A DNA stretch of 64,000 nucleotides from Porphyra umbilicalis (GCA_002049455.2 KV918921.1:103546-167545); one strand, 5' to 3'. Shown: positions 8,944-19,663, numbered from the stretch's first letter. Translations and numbers: made by a program. The notes: generated by a model from the letters alone, not told the origin.

Positions 8944-10053
8944 ATGCCCTCTGCCGTAGTCGGTGCGGGTGCCCAGCGGTGTGGTCTGTGCCGTCTCCCC
9001 GGGCACAGATCTCCCCGCTGTCCAATCGGACTTGAGGACAACATCAAACAAACCTGCAAGAAGCCGTCATGTGGCCCGTGCTCGGCCACTTGTGTCGTAT
9101 GCGACGAGGTCGGGCATCAGCCAGACAACGTTGACGTCAAAATCATTCGAGGCAGGGCGCCGCGTTGGTCGTGCCCCTCGTTCAACATGTCGGAGATGCA
9201 GACTCGTTTGCAGCCGAAGCTCCGCCACCTTCCTCCCACTGAGCGCAGCAAGAATGAGGCGGCTAAGGGGCACAAGCGCACGCTCGCCGAGATCGAACCG
9301 GAGGACGGCGAAAGATTTGGGGCACACGTGGCGCGGTCGAATTTTGTCGACCTCACCGGGCTGGGTGAAGCGGCGGCATCCCCGGCCGTGCGAATGGCGG
9401 GGGGCGTGGCGGCAGCCTTGGAAGACGAGGGGGCTCCCCGTGCAGCGGCGCGCTCGATGGGAGCTTTTGTGTCCGATTTTACCACTCAACCGGCAGGTGG
9501 CAGATGTCAGCCAATCCCGGGGCCTGTTGGGGCGGGAGTGGAGGCGGGTCGGGCCAGAGAGACGGTGATTGACGCTTTAAAGAAGGACCTAACGGAGGCG
9601 CCGAAGTACTCCGCCGGCGCGCGGTCGGGTGCCCGGCGGCGGAACCAGGAGGCCGGTTTGAGCGGCGGCCGCTCGAGTGGTTCTGAGGAGGTGCTGGGCA
9701 GCGCCAACCCATTTTTCAACGCCAAGGGGCGGGACCTGAAGCGTGCGCTGCAGCGGTACGTTGATCTTCCGGACGGGCCGGAGCTCTCTTTGGTTAAGGC
9801 TGCCATGACCAAGTTTGTTTGGTCGGGGATGGTGTACACAGGTGCATCCGTGACTTGTGGGGAGCTTACGTGCGCGCAGGTGCACGTGGCGCTGATGGAG
9901 TGTGCGGAGAGCGTCGGCTTGACTTTACCCGCGGTGTGTGCTTCGATGCTTCAATTCATCGTCGAGCTCCTACGTGGGGATGATGACCTGCAGCGCGTTT
10001 TTAATGACCCGACCGTCACGTCACCCGCGCAGCGCTCGACGGCCTCTGAATAG
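8944..10053 (+). CDS. Zinc-knuckle protein, possibly transposon-encoded
   Basis: 369 codons from the first ATG; the frame is also open a little upstream. Residues 13-26 form a perfect CCHC knuckle (CGLCRLPGHRSPRC, C-x2-C-x4-H-x4-C). About 20 residues later comes a Cys-rich stretch with a second, incomplete knuckle (CVVCDEVGHQPDN). The middle is low-complexity. The last about 100 residues look folded and helical (GRDLKRALQRYVDLPDGPE, VHVALMECAESVGL, MLQFIVELLRGDDDLQRVF). CCHC knuckles bind single-stranded nucleic acid and are common in Gag and in accessory ORFs of transposons. There is no protease or polymerase nearby. Codon use is less GC-extreme than in the host genes after 30 kb, fitting the TE-rich setting. 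Function unknown. Confidence 0.55.
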   Translation: MPSAVVGAGAQRCGLCRLPGHRSPRCPIGLEDNIKQTCKKPSCGPCSATCVVCDEVGHQPDNVDVKIIRGRAPRWSCPSFNMSEMQTRLQPKLRHLPPTERSKNEAAKGHKRTLAEIEPEDGERFGAHVARSNFVDLTGLGEAAASPAVRMAGGVAAALEDEGAPRAAARSMGAFVSDFTTQPAGGRCQPIPGPVGAGVEAGRARETVIDALKKDLTEAPKYSAGARSGARRRNQEAGLSGGRSSGSEEVLGSANPFFNAKGRDLKRALQRYVDLPDGPELSLVKAAMTKFVWSGMVYTGASVTCGELTCAQVHVALMECAESVGLTLPAVCASMLQFIVELLRGDDDLQRVFNDPTVTSPAQRSTASE

Positions 10054-10613
10054 GGTAATAGAACATGACTTGTCTTTCGCGCAACCACAAGCACCACTCC
10101 CCTTCGCTTCAAACGCCAACACCACCATCACATCATCCTTGTCGCGCCTTCTTCGCCGAGGGCTCCTGCGAAGCGTCACAAAAGTCTCACTACCAGCCCT
10201 TAAGCTCTCAGGACGACGTTAAGTGACCGCCCCCATCGGTGTGGGTCGCTACGGGGCCTCTGAGCCGGCGGCGGCAGTGGCGACGGTTGGCGGCGGCGGA
10301 AAATCAGCGGTCCCGGCCGCAGGGCCCCCGTTGGCCGGCGGCGCAGACCCGGCGAAGTCCAGGCGGCGCGGCGGCGGGGCGTTGTCGTCTCAGGAGAGCA
10401 CGACAGGGACGCACCTGACACGCGGTTCCTCCGTGATCACCTCTCGCGACAGCGCGGCAGCTCGGGCGCGCGCGACGCCGACACCAAAAAAGAACAACCA
10501 TCGCCATCCAGAAAGCAACATCAATACTGGGAGTCAAGAGCCAAGCCGATACGTCAACAGAAATGTTACACAGCAGCAGCAGAAGCCTGTGACTGCCAGG
10601 TTTGCAGAAAAAA

Positions 10614-10797
10614 GATAGTCGATGTCACCCCCCATCGTGTCCTTCTTCCAATAAGGGCCATAAAAGCGCGAGACGTGCTCAGAATCGTTTTCTGACAGCG
10701 GGAGCGTGCTCAGAGACCCTGAGTTATCCCGTGCAGCATAGGGAGAGCTCTCAGTTCAGTGTGTTTCGTGCTGCCGCATGCACCCCAACATCTTGGT
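10614..10797 (+). repeat. Promoter-like direct repeat, copy A
   Basis: About 184 bp starting GATAGTCGATG and holding CATAAAAGCGCGAGACGTGC followed by TCAGAATCGTTTTCTGACAGC. Copy B lies 332 bp downstream. CATAAAAG resembles a TATA element. The surrounding 10,054-11,289 has no convincing gene; a 131-codon open frame at 10,223-10,618 is low-complexity and not supported. Confidence 0.75.
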
Positions 10798-10945
10798 CGT
10801 GGTCACCGAGGGGGGGCGGAAGACGCCCCGGCCCGTAACTCTGGCTGTGGTGGTCCGTTTGTGACGCCCGTGGGTGCAAAATTCTGCGCTACGTACGTCT
10901 ATGCTCGAACCGCAGCGGTCCGCACCCGGCCGCTGCTCAGAGAAG

Positions 10946-11129
10946 AGATAGTCAATGGGCCCCTCCGTTTGTGTCTCTTTTCCAGTGAGGATCATAAAAG
11001 CGCGAGACGTGCTCAGAATCGTTTTCTGACAGCAGGAGCGTGCTCAGCGACCCTGAGTCACCCGGTGCAGCTCAGGGGGAGCTCCCAGTTCGGTGTCTTT
11101 CGTGCTGACGCTCGCTCCCCGTCATCTTG
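10946..11129 (+). repeat. Promoter-like direct repeat, copy B
   Basis: Second copy of the 184-bp unit. The core from CATAAAAG through TTTTCTGACAGC is unchanged from copy A while the edges have diverged, which suggests the core has been under constraint or was duplicated most recently. Confidence 0.75.
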
Positions 11130-11289
11130 CTGATACGTCCCCGGGTGGTTTAGTTGTCTGTGGGCTGTGGTGATAAATTGGTGTTGTGTCAGAGGTGTCG
11201 GACGTTATCTTCGTTTAGGGCGCCTGTGGCATAGTAGGTGACGTATGTGGAGATGGAGAACTTGTTACAGTTTACGGCACATAGAGGTT

Positions 11290-11882
11290 TTATCGCCTCA
11301 CAGCAGCGCGAACAAACCCACGGCACATGTTCCCGGTGATGTGCAGTAGCATGCTATCTACGGTTGTCATCGGCCACGCGTTAAACTGATCTTGTGAGCA
11401 CCAGCGCCGGAGCCAACTGCTCCCCACAGAAAGAACATCCTCTATGGGATTGAAGTCAGGGGAGTAAGGGGGCAACAACAAAACAAAAACACCCGCAGCC
11501 CTCACCCTTGGAAGGGCCACCTCGTCGTGGATACGGGCGTTGTCCAGCACCAAGACACAGCGTGGTGGCTGTTCAGCCCTACCCCCCTCCACACACGCCG
11601 TCATGCCGGGCAGCACAAGCGTGGTCAAAAAAATGAGGAAATCAACAGACGTCTGCCCCGGAGGTGGGCGAGTGATGAAACAGTCGAGCACGCGGTCGTG
11701 AGCCATAGCAACAAAAAACTGGTCTTGGCCCCTACGGACGACGCCACGTACAGCTTAGACCGTGTGCCATGCACCGACCATGCCCACCGCCGCTCTGCCG
11801 CACGTCCCACCCGATGAGCTTCGTCCACGTAGACGCGGCATCTCAGAGGGATCTGCCATTGGGACTGGCGCGGTGACGTCAA
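11290..11882 (-). pseudogene. Tc1/mariner-type (DDE_3) transposase, frameshifted
   Basis: The upstream segment (11,882 to about 11,720) carries the first catalytic Asp in YVDEAHRVGRAAERRWAWS. The downstream segment (11,706 to 11,290), in another frame, carries the second Asp in VLVLDNARIHDEVALPRVRA and the final acidic residue in LLPPYSPDFNPIEDVLS, the hallmark of IS630/Tc1/mariner DDE endonucleases. The frames meet around 11,710-11,735 and a single indel would join them. The N-terminal DNA-binding domain is missing or too decayed to see, and I could not find terminal inverted repeats. A dead copy. Confidence 0.85.
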
Positions 11883-12593
11883 AGGCAGCGGATTTCCCCC
11901 CGTCAGGCCCAGCTCACCGTCACTTCCAGGCAGCCCGTCCAGTCTTTGGGTCCCTTGCTCTCACCAAACAGTCAATCTTCTCCAGTATTGCTCGATCCCG
12001 GGTGCTTGTGCCACCATCGCCCGCAGAAGCCGCCAACAGTGCATATAAGGACTGCATGGCGGATAAGGCAGTCCGTCATTGAGACCCGAGATGCCTAGTT
12101 ATCGACTTCTTGAGCGGAATGGGGGCCAAGGAGAGGACAGCCGGTGCTTCGGTTTCACGTCGAGTGGCCCGAAAGACTCAAAAAAAGATATATTCAACGT
12201 CAAATAGCGCATGGAACTGGCTCTGAGTACTGGCCTCGTCAGTTTCCGCCAGACCTTCTCAAACATTTGCTCATCTTTCATGACAGCCACAATTGTCCCG
12301 AGAACTGCGTTCCGTTCTGGACAGGCAAAATTGAGCAGACTGCAATAGCACCAGCCGAGTGCCGGACCGCGGCGGAGCGCTGTCGCGACCTCCGACGTCG
12401 GAGGGGTGCGATTGGTTCGAAAGTGAGCCCCCCCTCGTGATCCGGGTCAAATCTGCGCCGGGGACGGTTTTGGGCTGGGGCGGGGTCGCGTCCGCCTATG
12501 TGATTTCGTTCCTAACCCAGGCCACCTCACCCCCAGTTAAGACCACCCAACAGGCTTCTTCTGGGTTGTCCACCCATCCTTGGTATCTGATTA

Positions 12594-12991
12594 TTGCTGA
12601 TCCCCGAATTTTGTCCTGGGGGACAGAGTCAGAGACGGACTGTGAATAACCAGCCCTTCATTGGTCTAAAACGACAGTAAGAAGGCATCAAAGCCAATAA
12701 AAAGCCCGCATTAGGTGCCAGGACCTTGCATTCAGCATAACTCACTGTTGTTGCTGCTTGATCCGATTTTCTTGGCACGGAGCAAGCTGCCCTCGCGAGA
12801 TCTTTAGGTTTTCTACAGTCTCCTTGCCAGAAGTGCAGAAAAAAGAGGATCTGATGGTGATTTCCAGGCTGTATGGGCACATGTAAGCAATCTAGAGCAT
12901 CAATTCAGTCCCAGGGGCGCATCTGATCGGTAGAGAGAGTCGGTCCGCAAGTCAGTCTGTGTCCACCAAGACAAAATTCGGGGATCAGCAA
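12594..12991. mobile_element. 398-bp MITE with 34-bp inverted repeats and TA target duplication
   Basis: The left end reads TTGCTGATCCCCGAATTTTG and the right end is its reverse complement. The arms match over about 34 bp with three mismatches. TA dinucleotides at 12,592-12,593 and 12,992-12,993 flank them, the hallmark of Tc1/mariner mobilisation. The interior has no coding capacity. The dead mariner transposase 700 bp upstream belongs to a superfamily that could mobilise it, but relatedness of the ends is untested. The rest of 11,883-13,399 shows no gene; a GCC-rich Ala-codon run lies at about 13,275-13,380. Confidence 0.85.
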
Positions 12992-13399
12992 TAGGTGAAC
13001 GGCCTTTCGAAGAGAACGTTGAATCAAAGAGATGTTTTTCGGCATTCATTCCCTCGAGATCATGTGGCACCCGTTCAGGTGCGCTCGTCCGGCACCTGTC
13101 TGGTCGCCTTTCTAGCTTTGCGCCCGAGATGGATTTTTCCTAGAGCATTGTTTTCAACCGAGCATCAGCACGACAGCTGCATCCAGCTCCTCCTCTTCCA
13201 AAACTTCCCCCTCCCCGTCTGTGGGGACACCCTCACCCACCGCCGCGGTTCCCCCTACGCTCTGGACACTAGCTGCTGTGCCCGCTGCTGCTGCTGCGGC
13301 GCCTGCCGCTACCGCGGCGGCCGCCGTCGCCGCCGCGGCGGCCGTCGCCGCCGCCGCCGCCGTCGCCGCCGCGGCTGCGGCTTTGTCCAGACGATGGTT

Positions 13400-14761
13400 C
13401 TACGCGCGGATGGTGAGAGCGGCCTTCTTGGCCACTCCCGCTGCCCAAGCCTCCATCTCAGACAGCTCCTTTTGCTCCCCAACAGTTGCGCTCCGTGACG
13501 CCGGCTTGATTTGCCGCAGACGCCCGTCGCCGGGCTTCCTTGCGGCCCGCGCCCCGGTCGCGGCAGTCTTCCTGGTCTGCCCGTTGTTGAGCATGTGGGC
13601 GGCGGCTGGCTGCCGCTCACGTTCCACCCGCTCAACCAGCCGCAAACAAGAGCCGAGGAAGGAGTCTGCGGTGCAGTGCGCCCGCGCGTGATTGAAAAAT
13701 CCATGCCACGCCTCAAGGGCTTGTTCGGCGTACGAGCCCATAAGGCCGAAGCGGAACAAGAATGTGGTAGCGTGGTGAACGAGGGCGTGTAATTTCGGCG
13801 TCACGCTCATCCATGGGAACGTAGCGCGGAGCCCCGACGCGACACGTGGGACGGTGGCTTGGAACACACGCGCGTTCGCGACAGGAACATCTTCAGCGCG
13901 GTTAAGCACGTTGATGACATCTGACCACTCCGCCCAGGCTCGTCGTAGCGCCGTGAGTCGGGCAGCCGACAAATGACCGACCAGTGCGTCACAAACAGCT
14001 GCGCTACGCTGCGCGATGTGGTGGCAGTCGCGGCCTTCAAATCCACGGCCGTGGTAGGGTACTGGGCACACCCTTGCACTCACCAGCAATGCCATGCCGA
14101 CCGCCCTCGCCGCCTACGCCCCAGCCGCTGCACCACTCTTGAAGACAACCGCCTCGATTCCCAACCGCAGGGCATGCCCTGTAATCCCCAGTGTCAAATG
14201 GAGGGGTGCAGGTACAATCTGCCGAGGCTCCACATCAAACACAGGGCACCGCTAGATGGAGCGATGCTCAGCCGCTGGCACTGCGATGGGAAACGTATCG
14301 TTTGGCCCGTCAGCAAAGGACACAGCTGCCGCCTGCAGCTCCGCCCAAGTGCCCAGCGACGCCGGAGGAGCCGCTACGTCTTGCATGCTGCCGCACACGG
14401 CCAACAGCTCGGTGCTGCCCATCTCAGACGGCCCTACAACGTGGCAGAACACGCAAGGGTGTCGGCACGTTGCACCGTTGCGGCCGAGGAAGTCGCTCGA
14501 AAACGACAAGTCACCTGTCGGGAAGAGACGCACAGCCCGGAACGACGCGTTGACACTCACCCCGCTGTCAAGCAGAGCCTGCAGGTCACCCATCGACGGG
14601 CCGACCATTTCGTGGAGGTCGGCGTTGGCATCCGATGTGCAGGGCATGGTTGACAGAAGGGCAGAAGTTTCCCGCGACATAGATCGCTCCTGGTTGGGTA
14701 TCGTGGCCACCAGCATGGCAGTTGACACCTCTCTACCGCCCTTTTCAAGTCCAAAGCACAA
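13400..14761 (-). pseudogene. Unclassified eukaryotic transposase with in-frame stops
   Basis: One minus-strand frame runs from 14,761 to 13,400 with two TAG stops (14,252-14,254 and near 14,108). The first part has GDLSFSSDFLGRNGATCRHP followed by CVFCHV, a G-G-A-x5-HPC-x2-C zinc-type motif of TNP2-like transposases. Between the stops the frame still reads EPRQIVPAPLHLTLGITGHA. The last part has PKLHALVHHATTFLFRFGLM then GSYAEQALEAWHGFFNHARA. Meaningful protein across both stops shows recent decay. The C-terminus is basic and repetitive. This is a different family from the transposase at 5-7.7 kb. Confidence 0.75.
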
Positions 14762-15163
14762 AAAAAAGCCGGCCGCGTGGTCGGCGTGGAGCTCATAAGC
14801 GGCCTCGGGCCTCGGCCGGTATGCCTACGTGTCGTGGTTGGTCATGCTTTCCACCCAGCCATGGCGGGCTCGCCTCTTTGACGAGAAGGCGCCTCAGCTG
14901 GGCGGGTTGCGAGCGCAGCGCCGCTCCCACCTGCTGAGCCGCCCGTCGTGCCGCGGCCAGCGGGCCCGCCCGTGAGTGGGGCGCGCCGCTCAATCGGGGT
15001 TCGGGCCCCCGCGCCGGCCACGCCACTTCTTGGATCCTGCTCACGTCCCACCGCACCCTGACCCCGCACATGCTCCCCCGACACGGGACGCGCTATCCGG
15101 AGCTCTGGTTGTACCCCAGCAATCTATCTGCTCGGTGGCACTGGCGGGGTGGTCGAAGCCGAA

Positions 15164-15517
15164 ATGTCAGCGGTCCACCACGCTTTTCTGGATAGGGAGG
15201 GATCCTACACAATGCGCAATTCGGTAGCGCGCCTATTCGTCACCAAGTCTGACGTTAACGGCCGCCTCATCCGCCGCGGCTGTCTATTTTCTGACGCCAA
15301 CCGCGCTGGACTTCTGGGCGACCGCTTCTCGGGCGCTGCCCTGCCGCCAGACGACCGCCGCTCGCCCGCGACGGTCAAGTCGGATTGTGCAGCGTACGAG
15401 GCCATCGTTAATTCTGTCAACTACTGCGCCGCGTTCCGGCTGGGCGCAACGCGCACCCGCGCGGTTGTGGAGCCGGTGCTCCACGTGGTAGAGCGGAGCA
15501 ACCACTACATGGTTTAG
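15164..15517 (+). CDS. Hypothetical ORF upstream of the Crypton relict
   Basis: Open frame of about 118 codons (MSAVHHAFLDREGSYTMRNS at the start, VVEPVLHVVERSNHYMV at the end). I do not recognise it. It is in the same frame as the decayed recombinase that follows and may be its N-terminal extension. No gene is supported at 14,762-15,163. Confidence 0.3.
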   Translation: MSAVHHAFLDREGSYTMRNSVARLFVTKSDVNGRLIRRGCLFSDANRAGLLGDRFSGAALPPDDRRSPATVKSDCAAYEAIVNSVNYCAAFRLGATRTRAVVEPVLHVVERSNHYMV

Positions 15518-15589
15518 ACGATGTAGAGCGCGATGAAGAGCGACTGGCAGATACACTCGTTCAGCGCCACACATGGGCGCCAGAATACC

Positions 15590-17340
15590 ACCATGGAGAC
15601 GTACGCGGGCTACATCCAGCAGGATTGTGCATAAGCGGCGGACGGCTTGGACGGGGGCAAGGTGCTACCTGTGACTCGCAATGTGGTTGTAGAATACATC
15701 TAGGAAGAGACCACTTGGCACGTGACACCCGCGCGGCGCAAGCGGCCGCAGACTCTTCGGGCTCTAAGCGCCACCGCCAGTTGCGCTGGTGGGGAACAGT
15801 CGTCGGACGGCGGGTGTTCCTACCACTCGTATGCACGCTACAGCGACAGCCACGGCCCCGCGCCGCGTCGGCGCCGCCGCACAACCCCGCACTGAGGGGC
15901 TATCAGTCGCGCACCGGGGGGGAAAACTGTGGTGGCGGGGGCGCAGCGCGGCGCAGCGCGTGATGCTCGCTTCGTTGGCAACACAAATTCGACGGTGCGA
16001 GACAGATTCCATGCGGGAGCCGTGCGGCCGCCACCAACTTCTGAGCGTGGCGCACCTGGGCGACGCGCCGCGGCGCCGTCTCATGTTCTGACCCCGACGG
16101 TCGATTCGAGGTCGACGCTCGCCCCTGCGGGGGCCGCTATGGCGGTGGGCACGGCGCCTCCAATGGCGGGTCTGCTGCAAGGCGGAAATGTAGGCACAGC
16201 GGGGAGTCACGCCGCGCCTCCCCCTCGTGAGGGGAGCGTGCCACGCTCGCCGGGTGCCAACGGCCCGTCACTCGCATCGGTCAGCGGCTAGGGGCGACAA
16301 GTGAGCCACCACGTGCTGTTAGCAACCTCAACGCGCTTTCTAGGGTGGCCAGCCTTTTCAATTAGCTGTGGGGAGTGGTGGCGTGCTCGTGCTGCTGCCA
16401 CTGGGCGACAGACGAGCTTCTGTAGGCTGGATTCTTCCACCCAATGGTCGCGGTTGTCGGCCGCCGCAAGCGGGACCGAACCCTGATGCAGAATGCGGCA
16501 GGCGTCGCCAATGCAAAGAGCAAGCGGGACCAATCGGTGACTGACGAGCAGCGGCGCGCGGTCTCCATCTCCCTGCTGATGCTGGCAAAGACGGCGCTTT
16601 AATTACCACAATGACGCGCGGCTGAGCGCCCTGTGGCCGATGCAGTATGCGCTTCGATAGAGGGGCGCCACAACAAGGGAGCTAACGTGGAGCAACCTCA
16701 GGATCTGCGCTTCTGCGGGTATGCTTGCGGATGTACAGCGCGAGGTGCCACTTTTGTGCACCTACATTGGTACGACCAAGACCTATGAAGGGGTTCTGCG
16801 TTGCATTGGCTCGCTGCCGCACGTAATCCCATGGGTTTGCCCTTTCGGTGCCATGGTAGATGCGCTGGTCAAGTTTTTTCACCGTCCAGGTGACGACGCG
16901 ACCGCCCCCCTCGTCGACTTTGCAACGGCCTTTACGCCGAAAGACGGCGAGGTGGTGGCCGGCGTTAAGAAGATTCACTTTCGCAAGGCCAGTACCGCGG
17001 TCAGCTTTCACTCGTGTTACCGGGTGCTGGCCTTCCCCAGCCCGCGCGGGGGGCTGCTAAAGCCCATGATGTACCACCACGACAGCACCAACTTGAAGCT
17101 GCGTCTCATGGCAGCCGGCATTTCTGATTGGGTGGCCAAGACGCACCTCGGACGCCGCGCGGCGGCGCAGGCGGGCAAGGAGCGCGGCGCGTGGGAGTCT
17201 GACAACAAGGACCACTTGATGTGATCGGTCGGTCCGGAGGGCGGGAAGTACGAGGCAGCCATCCCCAATCCCAAGATGGCTAATGCGATGTCGGGGCGCG
17301 ACGTGGACTGCAAGTCGCCAACTACCCCCGACTGTCGGTT
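15590..17340 (+). pseudogene. Crypton-like tyrosine recombinase, decayed
   Basis: A single frame interrupted by several stops. It starts with METYAGYIQQDCA, then DGGKVLPVTRNVVVEYI and TPARRKRPQTLRAL, which resembles the Crypton core-binding layout (aromatic-rich helix, DG-x-VT, basic tail). From 16,721 an open stretch of 167 codons has LRCIGSLPHVIPWVCPFGAM, typical of the CP-x-GA segment in Crypton/Ndc10-like recombinases. KTHLGRRAAAQAG supplies the H-x-x-R box, RGAWESDN the following aromatic, and after a TGA (17,222-17,224) comes GGKYEAAIPNPKMANAMSG with the candidate catalytic Tyr. The residue order fits tyrosine recombinases; the family call is from memory of motifs. Multiple stops make it dead. 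Confidence 0.5.
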
Positions 17341-17491
17341 CACGAGCAGGGGTTGTCAGGATATGCATTTTGAGGCGAAATAGGATACGGATACACGCCG
17401 ATGTGGTATATCTAATTACGGATAAATCGCTTAACTAAGATCCGGATGCGGATATCTGCCTCCGAAACCGGATTATTACGTAGATTATATT

Positions 17492-17597
17492 CCCTGGCCT
17501 TTAGGACAGGGTGCTCTCAAAGTGTAGTGATGCACACATAGACTTATATCACAAGACTTGCTCTCCGTTTCAGAGGTGGCAGTCTGCAATCATGTCC
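17492..17597 (+). repeat. Interspersed repeat with 5' hairpin, copy 1
   Basis: Starts CCCTGGCCTTTAGGACAGGG, an imperfect hairpin (stem CCCTG/CAGGG plus CC/GG, loop TTTA). About 105 bp match the copy at 61,191-61,296 with few changes, including GTAGTGATGCACACATA and TTGCTCTCCGTTTCAGAGG. The AT-rich upstream stretch 17,361-17,480 holds degenerate GGATACGGATA words. Confidence 0.85.
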
Positions 17598-18185
17598 TCA
17601 GGGATCTGAGGGCGTGTCAGCGTTGGAATGGTCGCGATGACGCTAAAAGCGAATGGAGTTACGTGTCTGAGAAGGACTGTCCTGCCACAGGGGTCACTCT
17701 ACCGCCCCGAGTTGCGTGCGGTGACCGCGCTCAGCGACTTCCGGGTTCGAAGCGCTCACGATAACCCGCGGGTGATCGTGCCTGCGCGCCGGCTTCTGTT
17801 GCGGCGGCGCGTCGGCGGTTGCTGACGCCATCTAGCGGCGCGGTTAGAGGCGCCCCGTCGCGCGGCGGTCGATTCTACCCGCCCACCTGTGCGCTGTGTC
17901 GGCCGCCCCGCCCGCCGCGCGCAGATGCGCTGCGCGGCGGGGTGACGGTCCTGCCCGTGGGCGTTGCGCGACGCCGGCGGGCCGCCCCCTCTGCGGTGGC
18001 GGTGGCGGCACCCCTTTCCCCGGCCCACGCCCCCCCCGCCACGGCAACGTGGCTGTACGTGCCCCCGGGCGTGCTCGCGGCCATGAAGCCAGCCGGCGTG
18101 CCCGGTGTCGACGCGTCGTCGAGCGCGCCACCGCCCTGAAGGCCAGGGTGTTGCACGCACGTGCCTGGAATCCGTATCTGAGTAC

Positions 18186-18217
18186 GATTATCGTATCCGA
18201 TTATCGTATCCGATTAT
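18186..18217 (+). repeat. Short tandem repeat GATTATCGTATCC
   Basis: Two and a half copies of GATTATCGTATCC precede the G-rich element. The same TATCC words recur at 17.4 kb and 19.2-19.4 kb. Confidence 0.7.
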
Positions 18218-18221
18218 CCCT

Positions 18222-18804
18222 GGGGGGGGACCGCCGGGGGGACCGGCGCTCTGTAAGCGGTCCCCCCAGGGACGATAATTTGGAATAAGCCGATTTATTC
18301 TTGGGGGATGACCGCAGGGGGGACCGCTCGGCATGCGGGGGGACCGCGCACGTCCGCGGCGTAGCCACCACATCTACACGGTGCACTCGAGAGGTTTAAG
18401 AACCAAAGCCGGAGCCGACGTGCAGCGCTCCCAGGTGAATTTCCAGATTTAGAGATTGACCTTTTAACCTCTGCCATCTGCGGGCCGCCGTGCAGTGTTT
18501 CCCGGGGCATTCCCTAGAGGCAGCCACGCTCCGCTCTGCGCGAAAAACGCAGTGTCATCTCGGCACCGTCGGGGCCCGGCTCCGGCCCTACGCGCCTCCT
18601 CTGCGGGCCCCGACGGTGCCTCGCTGACACAGCGTTTTTCGCCGCAGTGCTCGCTACCAAATTTATAGAAAAATATGATACGTGCATTCCGGGACATGGG
18701 ATTGGTTGGATAGCGATGAGAATCGACCAATGAAATTGTGGCGCTCTGCTGTCAGAAACCAAATCAAGTCGTTTTCAACTCCACGGTCCCCCCGGCGGTC
18801 CCCC
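18222..18804. mobile_element. Candidate non-autonomous element with G-rich inverted ends
   Basis: The left end reads GGGGACCGCCGGGGGGACCG and the right end (18,784-18,804) is its reverse complement over about 20 bp. Further GGGGGGACCGC words lie inside near the left end (18,256-18,350) in both orientations. The interior has no coding region I trust. No target duplication is obvious, so this could instead be a locally amplified hairpin. Around it, 17,600-18,185 is GC-rich without a supported gene. Confidence 0.5.
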
Positions 18805-19199
18805 TACCTCGAATGAGGGTAGATTGTATTCCTATAAGTCCGTCAGGCCGCACAATTAGGGCCAGAGAAAGACGCCATTCAGACACTTGTTGAGTACTAA
18901 ATGGACGCTAAGTACGACGTGATATTCACATTTGATGTTTGCGCCCCATCGAGCGCGGTCCAGGCAGTTCCCCGCCGTTTTTGTAAACGGTCGTCAGATA
19001 TACCGTTCTAAAACTCGTGTCACACTTTGCTGATATCGCAAGCGTTCCGAGTCGCGTGCTTGTACGGTTTCTTCCGGATCGGGCGGGATTGCCGCTTGTC
19101 GCTGCAACATGCTTGCACATGAATCTCCCGATGGTCGGATTGGGAAAAGAGAGGTGGACTGCGTTGTACCGGAATTCTGTCTGCCCGAGAAGTTAAATA

Positions 19200-19393
19200 T
19201 TCTTGTATATCCCGGTATCCTGCCTCTCATATCTGGAATACGGATCTGATATAATCTTGCAATTTTTGTCGGACAGGATAGATATATCCTCTCCTCTCTT
19301 TCTCATAATGCATTTAGAAGATGCGTCCCCGGCGCGTATCCGAAGTGGATACGGATATAATGCATGGATATATTCCTCAGGGATATATCCATG
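19200..19393. repeat. AT-rich ATATCC-word patch with a hairpin
   Basis: A low-GC island of ATATCC/GGATAT words in an otherwise GC-rich region. Its right end is an inverted repeat, ATGGATATAT...ATATATCCAT (19,364-19,393, arms about 10 bp). It resembles the patch at 17.36-17.48 kb. Possibly the remnant of one element family; no gene seen. Confidence 0.6.
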
Positions 19394-19663
19394 ACAACCC
19401 CTGTTCACGAGCCGGACGAGCGGCAAACATCCATCTTCCCATGGTAAAAGCAAGTCGAAGAGGTGTTGGGCGAGCGCGTGGCGGCGAATCACAGAGCCCA
19501 ACAAGACGCGCTGCGGGACTTAGATACGATCGTGAGCTGGTTTCGGTGCGTGTATCTTCAAACGCACGCAGCGCGCTTGGCGACTGCCAGCGTTTCCCCT
19601 CACGCGCATATCCCACGCCATCCCCTGCTTTACAATCCGGCGTTTCAAACCGGCCGCACGTTG

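Noticed and set aside
17730-17765. GGTTCGAAGC-like segment suggesting a tRNA T-arm
   Set aside because: No matching acceptor, D or anticodon stems could be built around it. The same holds for GTTCGAAC near 58,025 and GGTCGAACC near 37,006.
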